Of a DNA stretch of 64,000 nucleotides, positions 1 through 11,528 are shown piece after piece. Position numbers and translations under genes: made by a program. Each line of letters opens with the position of its first letter. Position 1 is the stretch's first letter. The notes beneath the pieces were generated by a model. The model did not search any database, was not told the DNA's origin, and saw only the letters and a program-made list of their open reading frames with translations. The stretch covers positions 142,482,858 through 142,546,857 of the forward strand of contig CM065812.1 of the NCBI GenBank assembly GCA_033398695.1, read 5' to 3'. This stretch comes from Orobanche coerulescens (lineage: Eukaryota; Streptophyta; Magnoliopsida; Lamiales; Orobanchaceae).

Positions 1-2
1 TA

Positions 3-854
3 TTTATTGCGCAGATCTTGATGCTTCATGGCACGCCGAAAACTATTATTTCGGATAGGGATGGTCGGTTGGTATCACATTTATGGCAGGCGATACATAA
101 GGTTTTGGGGACACATTTTCGTTTGAGCACATCTTTCCATCCTCAGACCGATGGAGAGTCTGAACGTACCATTCAGACGTTCGAGGACATGTTGCACGCG
201 TGTGCGCTAGACTGGAGTAGTGATTGGGAGGAACATCTGGCCCTGATCGAGTTCACTTATAATAATAGCTGGCATGCGTCGATTAAGATGGCACCATATG
301 AGGAGCTTTATGGCCGACGATGTCGATGGCCGATATGTTGGAATGAGCCGTCCGATTTAGTTGGCACCGAGCCGGATCTTGTGTTGGGAACTAGGAGGAA
401 GGTCGAGTTGATTCGAGAGAGAATGTTGTCGGCTTAGAGTCGACAAAAGTCCTATGCGGATGTTAGGTGTCGACCCTTGGAGTTTGAAGTAAGGGATCAC
501 GTCTTATTAAGAGTGTCCTCGTCAAAGGGAGTTTTCCGTTTTGGGTAAAAGGGGAAGCTGAGTCCAAGATATATTGGACATTTCGAGTTATTGGAGAGAG
601 TTGGCGACTTGGATTATCGTTTGGCATTACCCCCGTCGTTGAGCCATGTGCATAGTGTGTTTCACGTTTCTCAGTTCAGAAAGTATGTACCAGACCCGAC
701 TCCAGTGAGGATTTTGGATCATCGGAATAAGCAGTTAAGGCACAAAACCATTCCTTTGGTTAAGGTGCAATGGTCGAGACATGGAGTGGAGGAAGCGACT
801 TGGAAATTAGAGGAGGATATGCGTGCGAAATACCCCGTGCTTTTCTATCCTTAA
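3..854 (+). pseudogene. integrase C-terminal half plus chromodomain-like tail (Tekay pol)
   Basis: This is the downstream part of a Ty3/gypsy integrase, which inserts retroelement cDNA into chromatin. The reading frame enters from outside the window. SDRDGR contains the second catalytic Asp, and FHPQTDGESER holds the catalytic Glu region of the DDE core. After the core come the PRYIG and SHVHSVFHVSQFRKY regions and a C-terminal KVQWSRHGVEEATWKLEEDM segment, a chromodomain-like end that in this lineage is thought to steer integration to heterochromatin. All pieces are in one frame, broken by in-frame stops at 435-437 (TAG) and 546-548 (TAA), so it is a pseudogene. The lineage call rests on the chromodomain tail and on the polypurine tract just downstream. 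Confidence 0.85.
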
Positions 855-877
855 GTTTAGGGACAAAACTTCTTTTT

Positions 878-888
878 AGAGGGGGGGA
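878..888 (+). other. polypurine tract of Tekay-1
   Basis: The AGAGGGGGGGA run lies immediately before the LTR start TGTAAAATCC at 889. It is the primer site for plus-strand cDNA synthesis. Confidence 0.8.
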
Positions 889-2295
889 TGTAAAATCCGT
901 ACTTTTTTATTTTTAGCAGTTTCTATTTTTGGACGCATGTCTATTTTAACGACTTACTTGTAGCCGTTACGATGCTTTGATCTATTTTGTTCTTGGAATT
1001 TTTCCATTTGGACGAGTTTCGGAGGTGTTTTTATGTAATATGCTTTATGTTATGATCTTTTCGCATGTACGTTAAGTACGTAAGGTTACGTACATTAAGT
1101 ATCATAACGTATGTTGACTTCCCATGTTAACGTATGTTAGCGACTGTCAGGTATTTAAAATACCTGGGCTGACTTCACACACGTTACTTTTCTTCTTTCC
1201 TCCTCCCTTGTCCGAATTTTGAGTTCCTGGAGCATTTTGGGGCGATTTGTTGAGAGCTATCCATGGATTTCATTGGCCGATCGATTTTTACACTCCAAAC
1301 GAAGTGTATCATCATCCTAATCCATCTTCTTCCGTCCGAATTCAAGGTATTTTGGCTTAGAACCCTAACCTTGTCAATTTTGGGGGGGTTTCGGGATTTG
1401 TCTATCTAAACTCGAATTGTTCGTTGATGTTGTGATATTTCTTATAGATAGTTGTTATTGAGTGATTCCAAACCCGTTTCCATCACTGTTTGATCCGTGA
1501 GTTGTCGATTCGGGGAGGTTTTGTGAAAACCCTCGCCCGTGTTGACCGTACGTGTATTGCTATGGTTAGTAGTTGGGGTTGTGGGCGTATTCCATTTGGT
1601 TAATGATATCGTTTAGGACTAATTCGTATTAACCTTTCGTTTAGGGATGGTCATTTATTTTCCATCTCGTCGAAGATGTCTCAAAGGCAAGTACTTTACA
1701 TTTGTATGCATATTATAGTATTTGATTTATGGCTTCCCGTGTATGTTGTGGATGTGAATGTGTATGTTCACCCAGGGGTGGTCTGACGAGGCCTCTGGGA
1801 ATACGTAGTACCGTGTGTATGCATATCGTGAACTGGGGTTAACCACCCAGGGATAATCCGACGGGGCCTCTGCGGGGTGCGGTGGCCGTGAGTCTCGTAC
1901 CAATGGTTAACCTTTGAAATGTTTTGTTGGAGAACTATGTTTTATGCTCGTGCACCACAATATTCCAGAATATTAAATATTTTCTAAAATGATTTTTGGT
2001 GCATATTTCATCTGATTAGATCGGTAGTTCAAATGGATTGTACTTGCACTAGCTGTTGTCGCTAACCTATGGGGGAAATACTTTTGTATTTCAGGTACAG
2101 TTCATGGAGGCGAACGAGCATGTGGACTGTACGAGGATGATGGGTAAGGGTGATTCGGTTCAATGGTCGTTTGTTTGGCGTCTTGTCTTTTAATTTTATT
2201 AATTATGTCATTTGTTTCAGTACCCAAGTACTTTCTTCATTTGAACTTGTATTTGTTTGTGGACCCCGTTTGGGAAAGATCTTATATTTTACTGT
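889..2295 (+). repeat. Tekay-1 3' LTR, first segment
   Basis: The LTR begins TGTAAAATCC after the polypurine tract and runs to the Athila insertion point. The five bases before the insertion (ACTGT, 2,291-2,295) are duplicated at 12,855-12,859, so the LTR resumes at 12,860. No gene is visible here. The region around 1,740-1,900 has two similar blocks (CCAGGGGTGGTCTGACGAGG and CCAGGGATAATCCGACGGGG), a diverged internal repeat. Short ORFs near 2,150-2,385 are chance. Confidence 0.8.
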
Positions 2296-3653
2296 TGTTG
2301 CGATATTTCTTACACGCAAGTGCACGTTATCGTTTACAAGTAATAAAGTGATGAGTGAGTATCGTTCCCACGAGGACTGAATCATTAACTACCGATTTTT
2401 ATGTATTCCAGTTTTATTCGAACAATCGAATTTGGGTTTTGCAATTAATTACTAAAAGAATTATTAAAAGACTAAACAGTAGAAAACGATAGCTTGAAGA
2501 AAGGAAATCAAATGATGAATAAGTCTAGGATTATGAATCCACCTCGGTTTATCCGAATTTACTCTCGATTATCCGTAGTAAATAATTTTCCCAATTTATT
2601 GAAGGCGGAGATTGCTAATATATTCTACCGCCTCTCCCGAGGTCAATAGATTTGTCTAAAGGCGAATAACGCACTCTATCCCTAGGTGAATTAATTCGTC
2701 AATAGGCAAAAAGCATAAAATCTCCAAAAGGCCACGTAGTTCCTATGAGTATATTCCTATGTCACAGAATAAAACGGCCGTCGCCAATAGTTCCTCACCA
2801 ATTCTCCTCTCCCGATTCGAATTGAATGATTAAATCAATACAACTATTGGCCAGATAATTGCAAGCATTAAACACGATTGGGAAAACTCAACAAAAAGGT
2901 AATTAATTAGATAATCTCAAGCAAATCCATCAAAACGTAGGTTTCATCAAAATCCTAGATTAGGGTTTTAGCCTGACATACTAATAATTGAAAATACAGA
3001 ATAAATGAATGAAAGCATTAAAATCAAACGCAGATGAAGCTCGGATTCCTCCGTTCTTCGGCTTCCGCCCTCTGCTCTTGAAGTCTTCTGCTTCCCTCCT
3101 CTTCTGCCGTCTCTCCTCTCTGATTCCAAGCTCAAGATCCCCAAATGAAAAGATTGAAAGATGATTAATTAGGGTCTTAAACCCTTATTTATAGCTTTTC
3201 ACATCCTCCAAATCGCGTCCGTATGAGTAGGTCGAAAAATGGCTTCGAAACGGCCCAAATCCGCGCGATGCATACAAAAACCGCCTAGTGTGCCGCAGCG
3301 CACTAAATCTGTGCCGCGGCACATTGCCTTCAGCGGGATGCCTGGGCGTCATTAATTTCATCTGTGCCGCGGCTCACCTGGACTGTGCCGCGGCACAGAG
3401 TACAGTTTACTTTGTGCTCGCTGGTTGTCTTCCTGTGCCGCGGCCCAGCTTCCTTGTGCCGCGGCCCAGCTTCCTTGTGTCGCGGCTCATAGCCAAAATT
3501 TGCCGTTTTCGCCCGTTTCGCTTCGTTTTAGCTTCCGGACTTCAATTTCCGGACAAACACACAAAATTAGGCATTAAAAGTTCATTTAAACAATTTCACT
3601 CTCCAAAATGATACAAAATAATGGTAAATAAGTGTATAAAAATACGCCTAACA
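2296..3653 (-). repeat. Athila 3' LTR (left copy)
   Basis: This 1,358-bp LTR is paired with 11,529-12,854. The two are close in sequence, with several small indels. One indel is exactly one 21-bp unit of the palindrome array: three GTGCCGCGGC-type units at 3,435, 3,456 and 3,477 face two at 12,656 and 12,677. A minus-strand TATA box (CTATAAATAAGG) lies at 3,184-3,195, downstream of the array. Confidence 0.93.
3290..3488 (-). promoter_or_regulatory. palindrome array in Athila U3, 21-bp spacing
   Basis: Seven copies of a 12-bp CpG palindrome (consensus GTGCCGCGGCAC, variants ending GCTC or GCCC) start at 3,290, 3,311, 3,364, 3,385, 3,435, 3,456 and 3,477. Within each cluster the spacing is exactly 21 bp, two turns of B-DNA. 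The array lies about 95 bp upstream (minus strand) of the TATA box at 3,184-3,195, where an LTR enhancer is expected. The matching units in the other LTR start at 12,511, 12,532, 12,585, 12,606, 12,656 and 12,677. The binding factor is unknown. Confidence 0.75.
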
Positions 3654-5540
3654 AATACCCCCAAACTTAAGCCTTTGCTTGTCCTCAAGCAAAAAGAATT
3701 AATTTCAACAAAAGAATGTCGTGAATAATCGTGCGACTCGTAGTGTTCGACCTAATCAATACTATCCTGAAATTCTCTCTAAATAATACGAGTGTCGTAA
3801 TAGCGAGCTGCAGTCAGAATACTGATTCTACAAAGCAACCAAGTTCAGTCCTAATTACTCGTTCATGAAGAAAATCCAACTCAAAGATTAACAAACGTGA
3901 ATCAAATCGACCGACAATATGAAAGGTTAAAATAAATAAGCTAGTTCGCCCTGTTCCACAGTCTAATGGCAAAATTTTCACGAGTTTCATAAAAATAATC
4001 CTCGGACAGTATTCCCTTATATATATATATATATGCTCAAGAAATTGATTCGAGTTGACCACTAGGTTCGGATCTCGGGATGTTTCATCGGGATAATCCT
4101 AGGGTGGAACTTCCATTCTCATGTATTGGGAAACCGTTTGACGTAAAAGACACTCATGGGGCACATGGATGCTTCTAGTTACTAAGTTCCCTTCTACATC
4201 GGAGAAACAACTCGAATATATAATTCCCGCATGTCCGAATCAAGGTCGCCGTTTTACGCGAGAGTAAACAACGGGTCACGTGAATACCCCCGGTTACTAG
4301 GCTCCCTATCATCGGCACATGTAAAATTTCTAAATCACTAGTCTAATCAGGGTCGTCGTTTTACGCGAGAGTAAACAACGGGTCACGTGAATACCCCCGA
4401 TTACTAGACTTCCCATCATAGAACAAAAATATCTCAACTATTGGGAAAAACTGACCGACTCTAAACTCAATCTAAATGCCAACACGACTAATGTAACTGG
4501 ACGACTAACTAACCAAAAAATGTAACCAAACGTATCGACGGTGATTTTAAAACACGTATGTATCCTCCCTTATCCGTCAAAACCTCTACAATCACGAGAA
4601 AAATTTCGGACCTAAATGGATACTACGCAGAAACAGAAATCACTGACTACAACGCGACTAGAACTCGATCGTTTCTTCATAGAGAAAAATAGTGTCGTAA
4701 CATCAGTATTACACAAATAGAAGCACGAAAAATTCACGAATAAAAGTAAAATCAAGACAAGCAAGGCTATCGAAAAAATAACGCAAAGTAATGAAAAGTG
4801 CAACACAATCAGTACAGCAATGAATGTAGCAACTGAAAGTAAACCCCCCCCCCCCCAAACTTAGGATGTACATTGACCTCAATGGACAAAATATGATATG
4901 CAATAAAAGTAAAAGGTCAAGTACTCCCCTCCAGTCCTCTCACGAGCTAGTGCCGGCATCATCCGGTGACCTTGCACGCTTCTTGACTACATCATGCGGA
5001 GCGTGAATAATTGAGCTTGCATCATCAAAGAAGAAGTTAAATACGAGCTCTCCAGTTTAACATGATGTAAGGGTTGGGGACAATGTAACTTGATAAAATG
5101 ATTCGTTGCATTCAATTTGAAAACGCCTGGCTTACCAATTTTTCATTGCTGCAATTTATCAAACACTTTGTGTGCACAAGTTAAAATGAAGAACAAGAAT
5201 TTTGATGGTTAACTCCAAATCCCAAAAATAATAACACAGATAAAAACCCTGAATAACGACAACTATCATCACCAATTCGTTCATAAATATCAATTCCATC
5301 ACAATATCAAAATCCCCATATTCCAACTCCATTTTAGAAACAACATTGAAGAACAACTAGCAATATATAACTTCAATTCTTTTCAAATCAAGTATCACTT
5401 ATGATTAAGAAATCAAGAATTACCTGAAGAATTTGAGAAGGAGACAAAGAGAAGGTTATCGAATGACCTTATTATGCCGTCAAACATCCGAGGGAAGGGC
5501 CCCTTGTGCTGGCCGATCAACTGTATGAAGCATACCTGGC
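3654..5540 (-). other. Athila 3' untranslated region with polypurine tract, no gene seen
   Basis: Immediately inside the LTR the plus strand reads AATACCCCCAAACTT, which on the minus strand is a polypurine tract. Two similar blocks around 4,225-4,300 and 4,340-4,400 (each with GTTTTACGCGAGAGTAAACAACGGGTCACG, divided by about 110 bp) form a local duplication. A C homopolymer lies at 4,843-4,855. In Athila this region often carries an env-like gene, but no convincing ORF survives here. Confidence 0.6.
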
Positions 5541-5542
5541 CA

Positions 5543-5895
5543 TTCTTATAATGCGACGGGGGCCGCGGCACAACATAAGTGAGCCGCGACCCAGAGTACA
5601 GTCGGCCTGGGACGTATTTGTAATACTGCCGGGTACCGCAGCTCAGTTTGGGCATGCCGCGGCTCAACGTGTTAGTGTGCCGCGGCTCATTTGCCCCGTG
5701 CCGCGGCACAAAGTACAGTCTCCTGGGCGTTTCTTGGACATTTGGTGTGCCGCGGCTCACGGTATGTGTGCCGCGGCTCAGTGACCTGGTCTGCCGCGGC
5801 TCAGTAAGATCGTGCCGCGGCACAGAGTACAGTTTGTTTGGCCATGTGTCATCCACTGATGCGTACCGCGGCTCACTTTTATTGTGCCGCGGCCC
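5543..5895 (-). promoter_or_regulatory. internal palindrome array with TATA-like box in Athila 3' region
   Basis: At least eleven units of the palindrome seen in this element's U3 occur between pol and the 3' LTR. They start at about 5,570, 5,654, 5,677, 5,698, 5,747, 5,768, 5,791, 5,812, 5,863 and 5,884, plus a degenerate unit at 5,581, again mostly 21-23 bp apart. On the minus strand the array is followed by ATTATAAGAATG (5,543-5,554), a TATA-like sequence, and then by a possible splice donor (CTTCAG/GTAATT near 5,420). This mimics the U3-TATA layout of the LTR at the position where an env-like gene would start. A promoter role is inferred. Confidence 0.55.
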
Positions 5896-6093
5896 ATCAT
5901 TGAATTTCTCCCCTTGGCTGATTCCTGCACAGAATTTTTAAACGAAAACATCAAGACGAGAGGGAAGGACAGATCAAAGAAGAATGACGACAAAGAAAAA
6001 CTCTAAAAATGCAAGAAAACAAGAAAAACTAATGCTCGGGTTGCCTCCCGAGGAGCGCTAAGTTTATAGTCTTCAGCCGAACTTTTCTCGCAT

Positions 6094-8049
6094 TCATCCG
6101 GTGGTGGATAAGGCGACACTCGTTTTATGCGTGTCTATTGGATTTCCCAAGTATGCCTTCAACCGTTGTCCATTAACTTTGAATTTTCGGGCATCTTTTT
6201 GTACTTCTACCGCACCATGTGGAAACACTTGAACTACGGTGAACGGTCCCGACCATCATGAACGCAATTTCCCGGGAAATAACTTTAAGAGAGAGTTAAA
6301 TAGCAACACCTCTTGTCCTGGGACAAATTCTCTCTGCGTGATGTGCTTATCATGCCAATTCTTTGTCCGCTCCTTATAAAGTTTCGCATTTTCGTATGAG
6401 TCGTGGCGAATTTCTTCCAACTCGTTCAGCTGCAAACAACGCTTTTCACCAGCAGATTTCATATCAAAGTTTAGTTTCTTTATCGCCCAGTAAGCACGAT
6501 GTTCCATCTCTACGGGTAAATGGCAACCTTTCCCATAGACCAATCTGTAGGGCGACATTCCGATAGGTGTTTTATACGCAGTCCGGTACGCCCAAAGTGC
6601 ATCGTCGAGTTTAAATGACCAATTTTTTCGAGACGAGCTGACCGTCTTTTCTAGGATCCACTTCAGCTCTCGATTTGATATCTCGACTTGACCGCTCGTC
6701 TTAGGATGGTATGCTGTAGCAACACGATGAGTGACTCCGTATTTTCTCAAAACCGCATCAAGAAATTTGTTGTCGAAGTGTGACCCACCATCACTGATAA
6801 TAGCACGTGGAGTCCCAAAACGTGTGAAGATATATTTTTTTATAAACTTGATTACAACATTGGACCCATTCGTAGGTAGTGCCACCGCTTCAAAACATTT
6901 TGAGACATAATCTACGGCCACCAAAATATAGAGATTTTTATTTGATGGAGGAAATGGACCCATGAAGTCGATCCCCCATACATCGAACAATTCAACTTCT
7001 AGTATGGTGTTCAGCGGCATTTCGTGTCGTCTTGAGATGTTTCCCGACCGTTGACACCGATCACACGCGGACAAAAAGGAGTGAGCATCCTTGAATAGGG
7101 ACGGCCAATAGAACCCCGATTGTAAGACCTTCGCCGTTGTTCTATTTCCACTAAAATGTCCACCGTAGGGTGATGCATGGCAATGGTTTAGCACACTGTG
7201 GATTTCCTCATCCGGAATACATCTACGAATGATTTGATCGGGGCATCTCTTGAAAAGAAAAGCATCGTCCCACAAATAATACTTAGCGTCCGAGATTAGC
7301 TTCTTCTTTTGATGGCATGAGAGGTCGTTCGGAATTGTTTTACTTGCCAAGTAGTTCACTAGATCAGCATACCAAGGCGCTTGTTTTGAATCCAACTTGT
7401 AGAGCTGCTCGTCGGGGAAGGTTTCTACGATTTGTGGCTGACTTTCTTCCTTCTCGAGGGGACTCTCTAATCGTGAAAGATGATCGGCTATAACATTTTC
7501 AGTCCCTTTCTTGTCCCGAATCTCCAAGTTGAATTCTTGAAGGAGTAGCACCCACCGAATCAACCTTGGTTTGGCATCCTTCTTCTCCAAAAGGTATTTT
7601 ATTGCTGAATGGTCGGTCCACACTATCACTTTCGTTCCCAGTAGATAAGCCCGGAATTTATCAAATGCAAAGATCACCGCCAACAATTCCTTCTCCGTTG
7701 TGGCATAATTTCTTTGGGCGTCATCGAGTGTTCGGCTCGCATAGTATATGACATGGAACACCTTCCCTCGTCTCTACCCCAAAACAGCCCCAATGGCAAA
7801 GTCGCTAGCATCACACATTAACTCGAACGGAAGGTCCCAATTCGGAGCGACTATCACCGGTGCCGTGCTTAGAGCTTTCTTCAATAAATCGAAACTTTCT
7901 TTACACGACTCGTCAAAAGTAAATGGAACATCCTTCATGAGTAGATTGCACAATGCTTCGTGATCTTCGAAAATCCTTAATAAATCGGCGATAGAAACCG
8001 GCATGTCCCAAAAACTTCTAATCCCCTTGACCGAAGTGGGCGGAGGCAT
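6094..8049 (-). pseudogene. Athila RNase H and integrase (pol 3' half)
   Basis: This pol segment encodes RNase H, which degrades the RNA strand during reverse transcription, and integrase. On the minus strand, APNWDLPFELMCDASDFAIGAVLG opens RNase H, and [25 protein letters not shown] with [11 protein letters not shown] continues it. The integrase has an HHCC-type zinc finger ([11 protein letters not shown] ... CDRCQ), then [18 protein letters not shown] and [14 protein letters not shown], giving D, D and E of the catalytic core. In-frame stops occur just after GAVLG (about 7,771) and at 6,256-6,258. The same frame resumes as WSGPFTVVQVF and ends at 6,094. A frameshift near 8,050-8,085 separates it from RT. 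Gene order and spacing fit Athila. Confidence 0.9.
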
Positions 8050-9185
8050 CTTCTCAATTTTTTCAATTTTCGGTCGACTTCAATTCCATGTGAGGATATT
8101 CGATGGCCAAGCACAATGCCCTCTGCACCATAAAATGACACTTCTCGATTCAAGACCAAATTTGTCTCTTCGCATCTTCTCAAGACTTTCTGCAAATTTT
8201 TCAAACAAATGTCAAACGAATCTCCAAAAACAGAAAAATCATCCATAAAAATCTCAATACACTGCTCTACCATGTCAGAAAAAATAGCCATCATACACCA
8301 TTGAAAAGTAGCCGGCGCATTACACAATCCGAAAGGCATGCGCCTATAAGCGAAAATGCCGTAAGGACATGTAAACGTCATTTTCTCTTGGGCTTCGGGG
8401 GCTATGTAAATCTGATTATACCCCGAGTAACCATCGAGAAAGCAATAGAAATCGTGTCCGGCTAATCTATCTAACATCTGATCAATAAAAGGTAAGGGGA
8501 AATGATCTTTTCTAGTGGCCTTATTTAATTTCCTATAATCTATGCACATCCGCCACCCCGTGACAATCCTAGTGGGGATTAATTCATTATTATCATTTTG
8601 AACAACCGTTATCCCACCCTTTTTTGAAACAACTTGGACCGGACTTACCCACTTGCTATCAGAAATCGGAAAGATCATACCTGCGTCGAGGAGTTTTAAA
8701 ACCTCGACTTTTACCACCTCCTTCATGTTTGGATTCAACCGGCGTTGATGCTCCACGGATGGTTTGTAGTCTTCCTCCATCAAAATCTTGTGCATGCAAA
8801 TTGACGGGCTGATCCCCTTAATATCCGCAATAGACCATCCAAGAGCAGATTTGTACTCGCTCAAAACTCTTAATAATTTCGCCTCTTGATCTCCCGCTAA
8901 AGTGGCCGAAAGAATAACTGGAAGGGAGTCGTCGGGCCCCAGGAATGCATATTTTAAATGAGGCGGCAGCTTCTTGAGTTCCAACTTTGGAGGTTTTTCG
9001 ATCGATGGGGTTGGTCGAGTTAGTGAACTTCCGAGCTCCTCGAATGGTTTACGAATGAAAATTGGCGGGGAAGCATCAATGTGGCGTACGTAGGCTGCAT
9101 GCTCTGCATTTAGTTCGGAAACAGCCCCAATCAAAACGGATTCCAATGGATCGGGTGGATAATTTTCTCGAAAAGTTCGACTCAC
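7977..9185 (-). pseudogene. Athila reverse transcriptase
   Basis: This is the RT domain that copies element RNA into cDNA. Visible motifs in order are WRMCIDYRKLNKATRKDHFPLPFIDQMLDRLAG, FLDGYSGYNQI, GIFAYRRMPFGLCNAPATFQ, and the catalytic FMDDFSVFG. The two Asp of the MDD box are intact. The frame runs on from the protease ORF: an in-frame TAA at 9,207-9,209 separates ENCF from VDVIDSCVSRTFRENYPPDPLE. At the 3' end the reading goes out of frame after GIEVDRKL, so a small indel near 8,085 disconnects RT from RNase H. Confidence 0.92.
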
Positions 9186-9206
9186 GCACGAGTCAATGAC
9201 GTCAAC

Positions 9207-10544
9207 TTAGAAACAATTTTCAGCGTCACTCGGATATTTTACGGATCGAAAGATATTGAATGTTACTTGCTCCTCTTGAACACGTAGAGTCAGCTTTCCC
9301 TTTTCCACATCGATCAAAGTTCGGCCGGTCGCCAAGAACGGTCTTCCCAAGATAATCGGGATATCTTGATCTTCCTCCATATCGAGCACAATAAAATCCG
9401 CTGGAAAGATAAATTTGTCAACCTTTACTAACACGTCCTCTATTACTCCCCTCGGATATTTGATAGATCGATCCGCTAATTGCAAGGAGACCGTCGTCGG
9501 CTTGGCTTCCCCAATGTCCAGCTTTTTAAAAATAGAAAGGGGCATAAGATTTATGCTGGCCCCGAGATCGCATAGGGCTCTTTCAAAAGACGAATTTCTG
9601 ATGATGCAAGGGATGGTAAAACTTCCTGGATCTCTCAATTTAGGTGGGAGCTTCTTTTGTAAAATAGCGCTGCACTCCTCCGTTAAAGCGACCGTCTCAT
9701 ATTCCTCGAGCTTTCTTTTGTTTGACAAGACTTCTTTCATGAATTTAACATAACTCGGCATTTGTTCCAACGCGTCGGCAAATGGAATGTTTATGTGCAA
9801 TTTCTTGAAGACGTCGAGGAACTTTGAAAACTGCTTGTCCAGTTTTTGCTTTTGGAAACGCTGTGGGAATGGGATTTGAGGAGTGGGTTGAGTAGTCGAT
9901 ACTTCCTTTGGCTTGGGCGCCTCATCCTTTTCCTTCTCATTTTGCTCGATCGGATGCTCTTTGTTATTGATAAGCTGCCCTTTCAACTCCTTTCCACTTC
10001 GTAATTCGATCGCTTGCACATTTTCCTTGGGTTTCACTTCGGCTGCGCTGGCCGATGCACCTTGAGACCGAGAAAACAATAAATTAGCAATCTGCCCCAT
10101 TTGTGTTTCTAGATTTTGGATGGAGGTAGAATGATTTTGGAGGGTCGTCTCGGTGTGGGTCATGAATTGGCTCGTGTTAGCCGCCAATTGAGCAAGAGCA
10201 TCTTCCAATGATACCTTTGGTGATTGAGGGTGCTGCTGTGGGGGCTGCGCGAAGTGAGCTTGTGGAGGTTTTAAAGCTTGCCCGTTCCTCCACGAAAATT
10301 TTTGTTGATTTCGCCACCCTTGATTATAAGTGGTGGGGTAAGAGTGATTTTGTCGATTTCCATTTCCCACGAATTGAGCTTGCTCCATCGGATGTTGCTC
10401 GAACGGGTTTCCAACTTGACACTCCGCGCTAGGGTGGGATCCGTTACACCAATTGCAAGTCTCAATAGAAACGGGGGGAGGAGCATGCGAAAATGCTTGG
10501 AGCTGCTGCTGCGACTTGGGCTGACAATGTGGATATCGGGTCAT
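9207..10544 (-). pseudogene. Athila gag C-terminal part and aspartic protease
   Basis: The N-terminal portion has a knuckle-like CNWCNGSHPSAEC, then a Gln/Pro-rich stretch and a predicted helical segment (QLAANTSQFMTHTETTLQNHSTSIQNLETQMGQ). The protease follows with ALCDLGASINLMPLSIF (the D-x-G-A catalytic site) and IILGRPFLATG, the conserved ILGRPFL of gypsy proteases. The polyprotein frame stops at 9,207. It is out of frame with the upstream gag piece, implying an indel near 10,470-10,540. The first methionine is not a real start, because the product is normally a polyprotein. Confidence 0.88.
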
Positions 10545-11193
10545 TACTAGAAATTTCCATAACTCGCTTCGGCGTCAATCTTTCAGATGGCCATTGATAT
10601 GCATTTGCGGCCATAGCTTCCAACAGCGAGTGTGCCTCGGCCATAGTCTTTCCCATCAAAGCCCCACCGGCAGCTGCATCCACGAGAGTGCGTGTAGAGG
10701 CACTCAATCCATTGTAAAACGTCTGAATTTGAAGCCAGTCTGGAAGGCCGTGATGAGGGCATCTTCGTAACAAATCTTTATACCGCTCCCATGCCTCGTG
10801 GAGTGATTCCATATCATACTAACCGAAAGTGGTGATCTCGTTTCTCAATCTCGCCGTCTTCGAAGGTGGGAAGAATTTGGCAAGGAAGGCTTGCGCTAAC
10901 TCTGCCCATGTTGTGATCGACCCCGGCGGTAAGGAATTTAGCCAAAATTTCGCTTTATCCCTCAAAGAGAAATGGAAAAGCCGTAATCGGATAGCATCGT
11001 CGGTGACACCATTGTTCTTGAACGTGTCACAAATCTCAAGGAAAGAAGCAATATGAGCATTAGGGTCGTCATTCGGCAATCCACAGAATTGGCTCGCCTG
11101 CACCATCTGAATAATAGCAGGCTTGATCTCAAAATTATTGGCTTGGATAGTGGGACGCCGAATTCCCAAAAAATTAGGATTAATTTGCGGCAT
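10462..11193 (-). pseudogene. Athila gag (capsid region)
   Basis: This is the structural capsid part of gag, which packages element RNA. It begins MPQINPNFLGIRRPTI and contains FCGLPNDDPNAHIASFLEICDTFKNNGV, DDAIRLRLFHFSLRDKAKFWLNSLPPGSITTWAELAQAFLAKFFPPSKTARLRNEI, and MESLHEAWERYKDLLRRCPHHG, a chain strongly typical of Athila gag. An in-frame TAG at 10,819-10,821 breaks it, and the same frame continues on either side. Near 10,470 the frame is lost. Confidence 0.9.
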
Positions 11194-11504
11194 GGCATAG
11201 TCTCAAAGTGCCATTTCCGGTTGAGCTTGCTGCACAATATTATGTCCTCCTTGAATTTCGATATTCTCGACCATGGTCACCGTCGTCTGTAACTCTCGTT
11301 TCTCCTTCTTGTTCCTTCTAAGAATGCGCTCGAGCTCGGTATCCAAAGGTAGTAGGCCTTCGTTACCAAGTTTTCTCATGCACTAAGCGAAAGATCTTGA
11401 AAGGAAAAACAAATAAACAAATAAAATTAAATACACAAAAATAATAAAATAAAATGTTCAAACTAAGACTAGAAATACTGAAATCGATATTAGTAAAATT
11501 TCAG

Positions 11505-11522
11505 TCCCCGGCAACGGAGCCA
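11505..11522 (-). other. Athila primer binding site (tRNA-Asp type)
   Basis: Between gag and the 5' LTR the plus strand reads TCCCCGGCAACGGAGCCA. It matches the 3' end of plant tRNA-Asp with one mismatch, from memory of that tRNA and of the Athila PBS. It lies 6 bp from the LTR edge at 11,529, fixing the element as minus strand with its 5' LTR on the right. Confidence 0.8.
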
Positions 11523-11528
11523 AAAACT

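Noticed and set aside
5413..5856. 147-codon minus-strand ORF rich in VPRH, EPR and SRGT repeats
   Set aside because: It is the translation of the GTGCCGCGGCAC array. The opposite strand gives similar repetitive ORFs at 5,506-5,784 and 5,648-5,941, so it reflects the DNA motif and not a protein.
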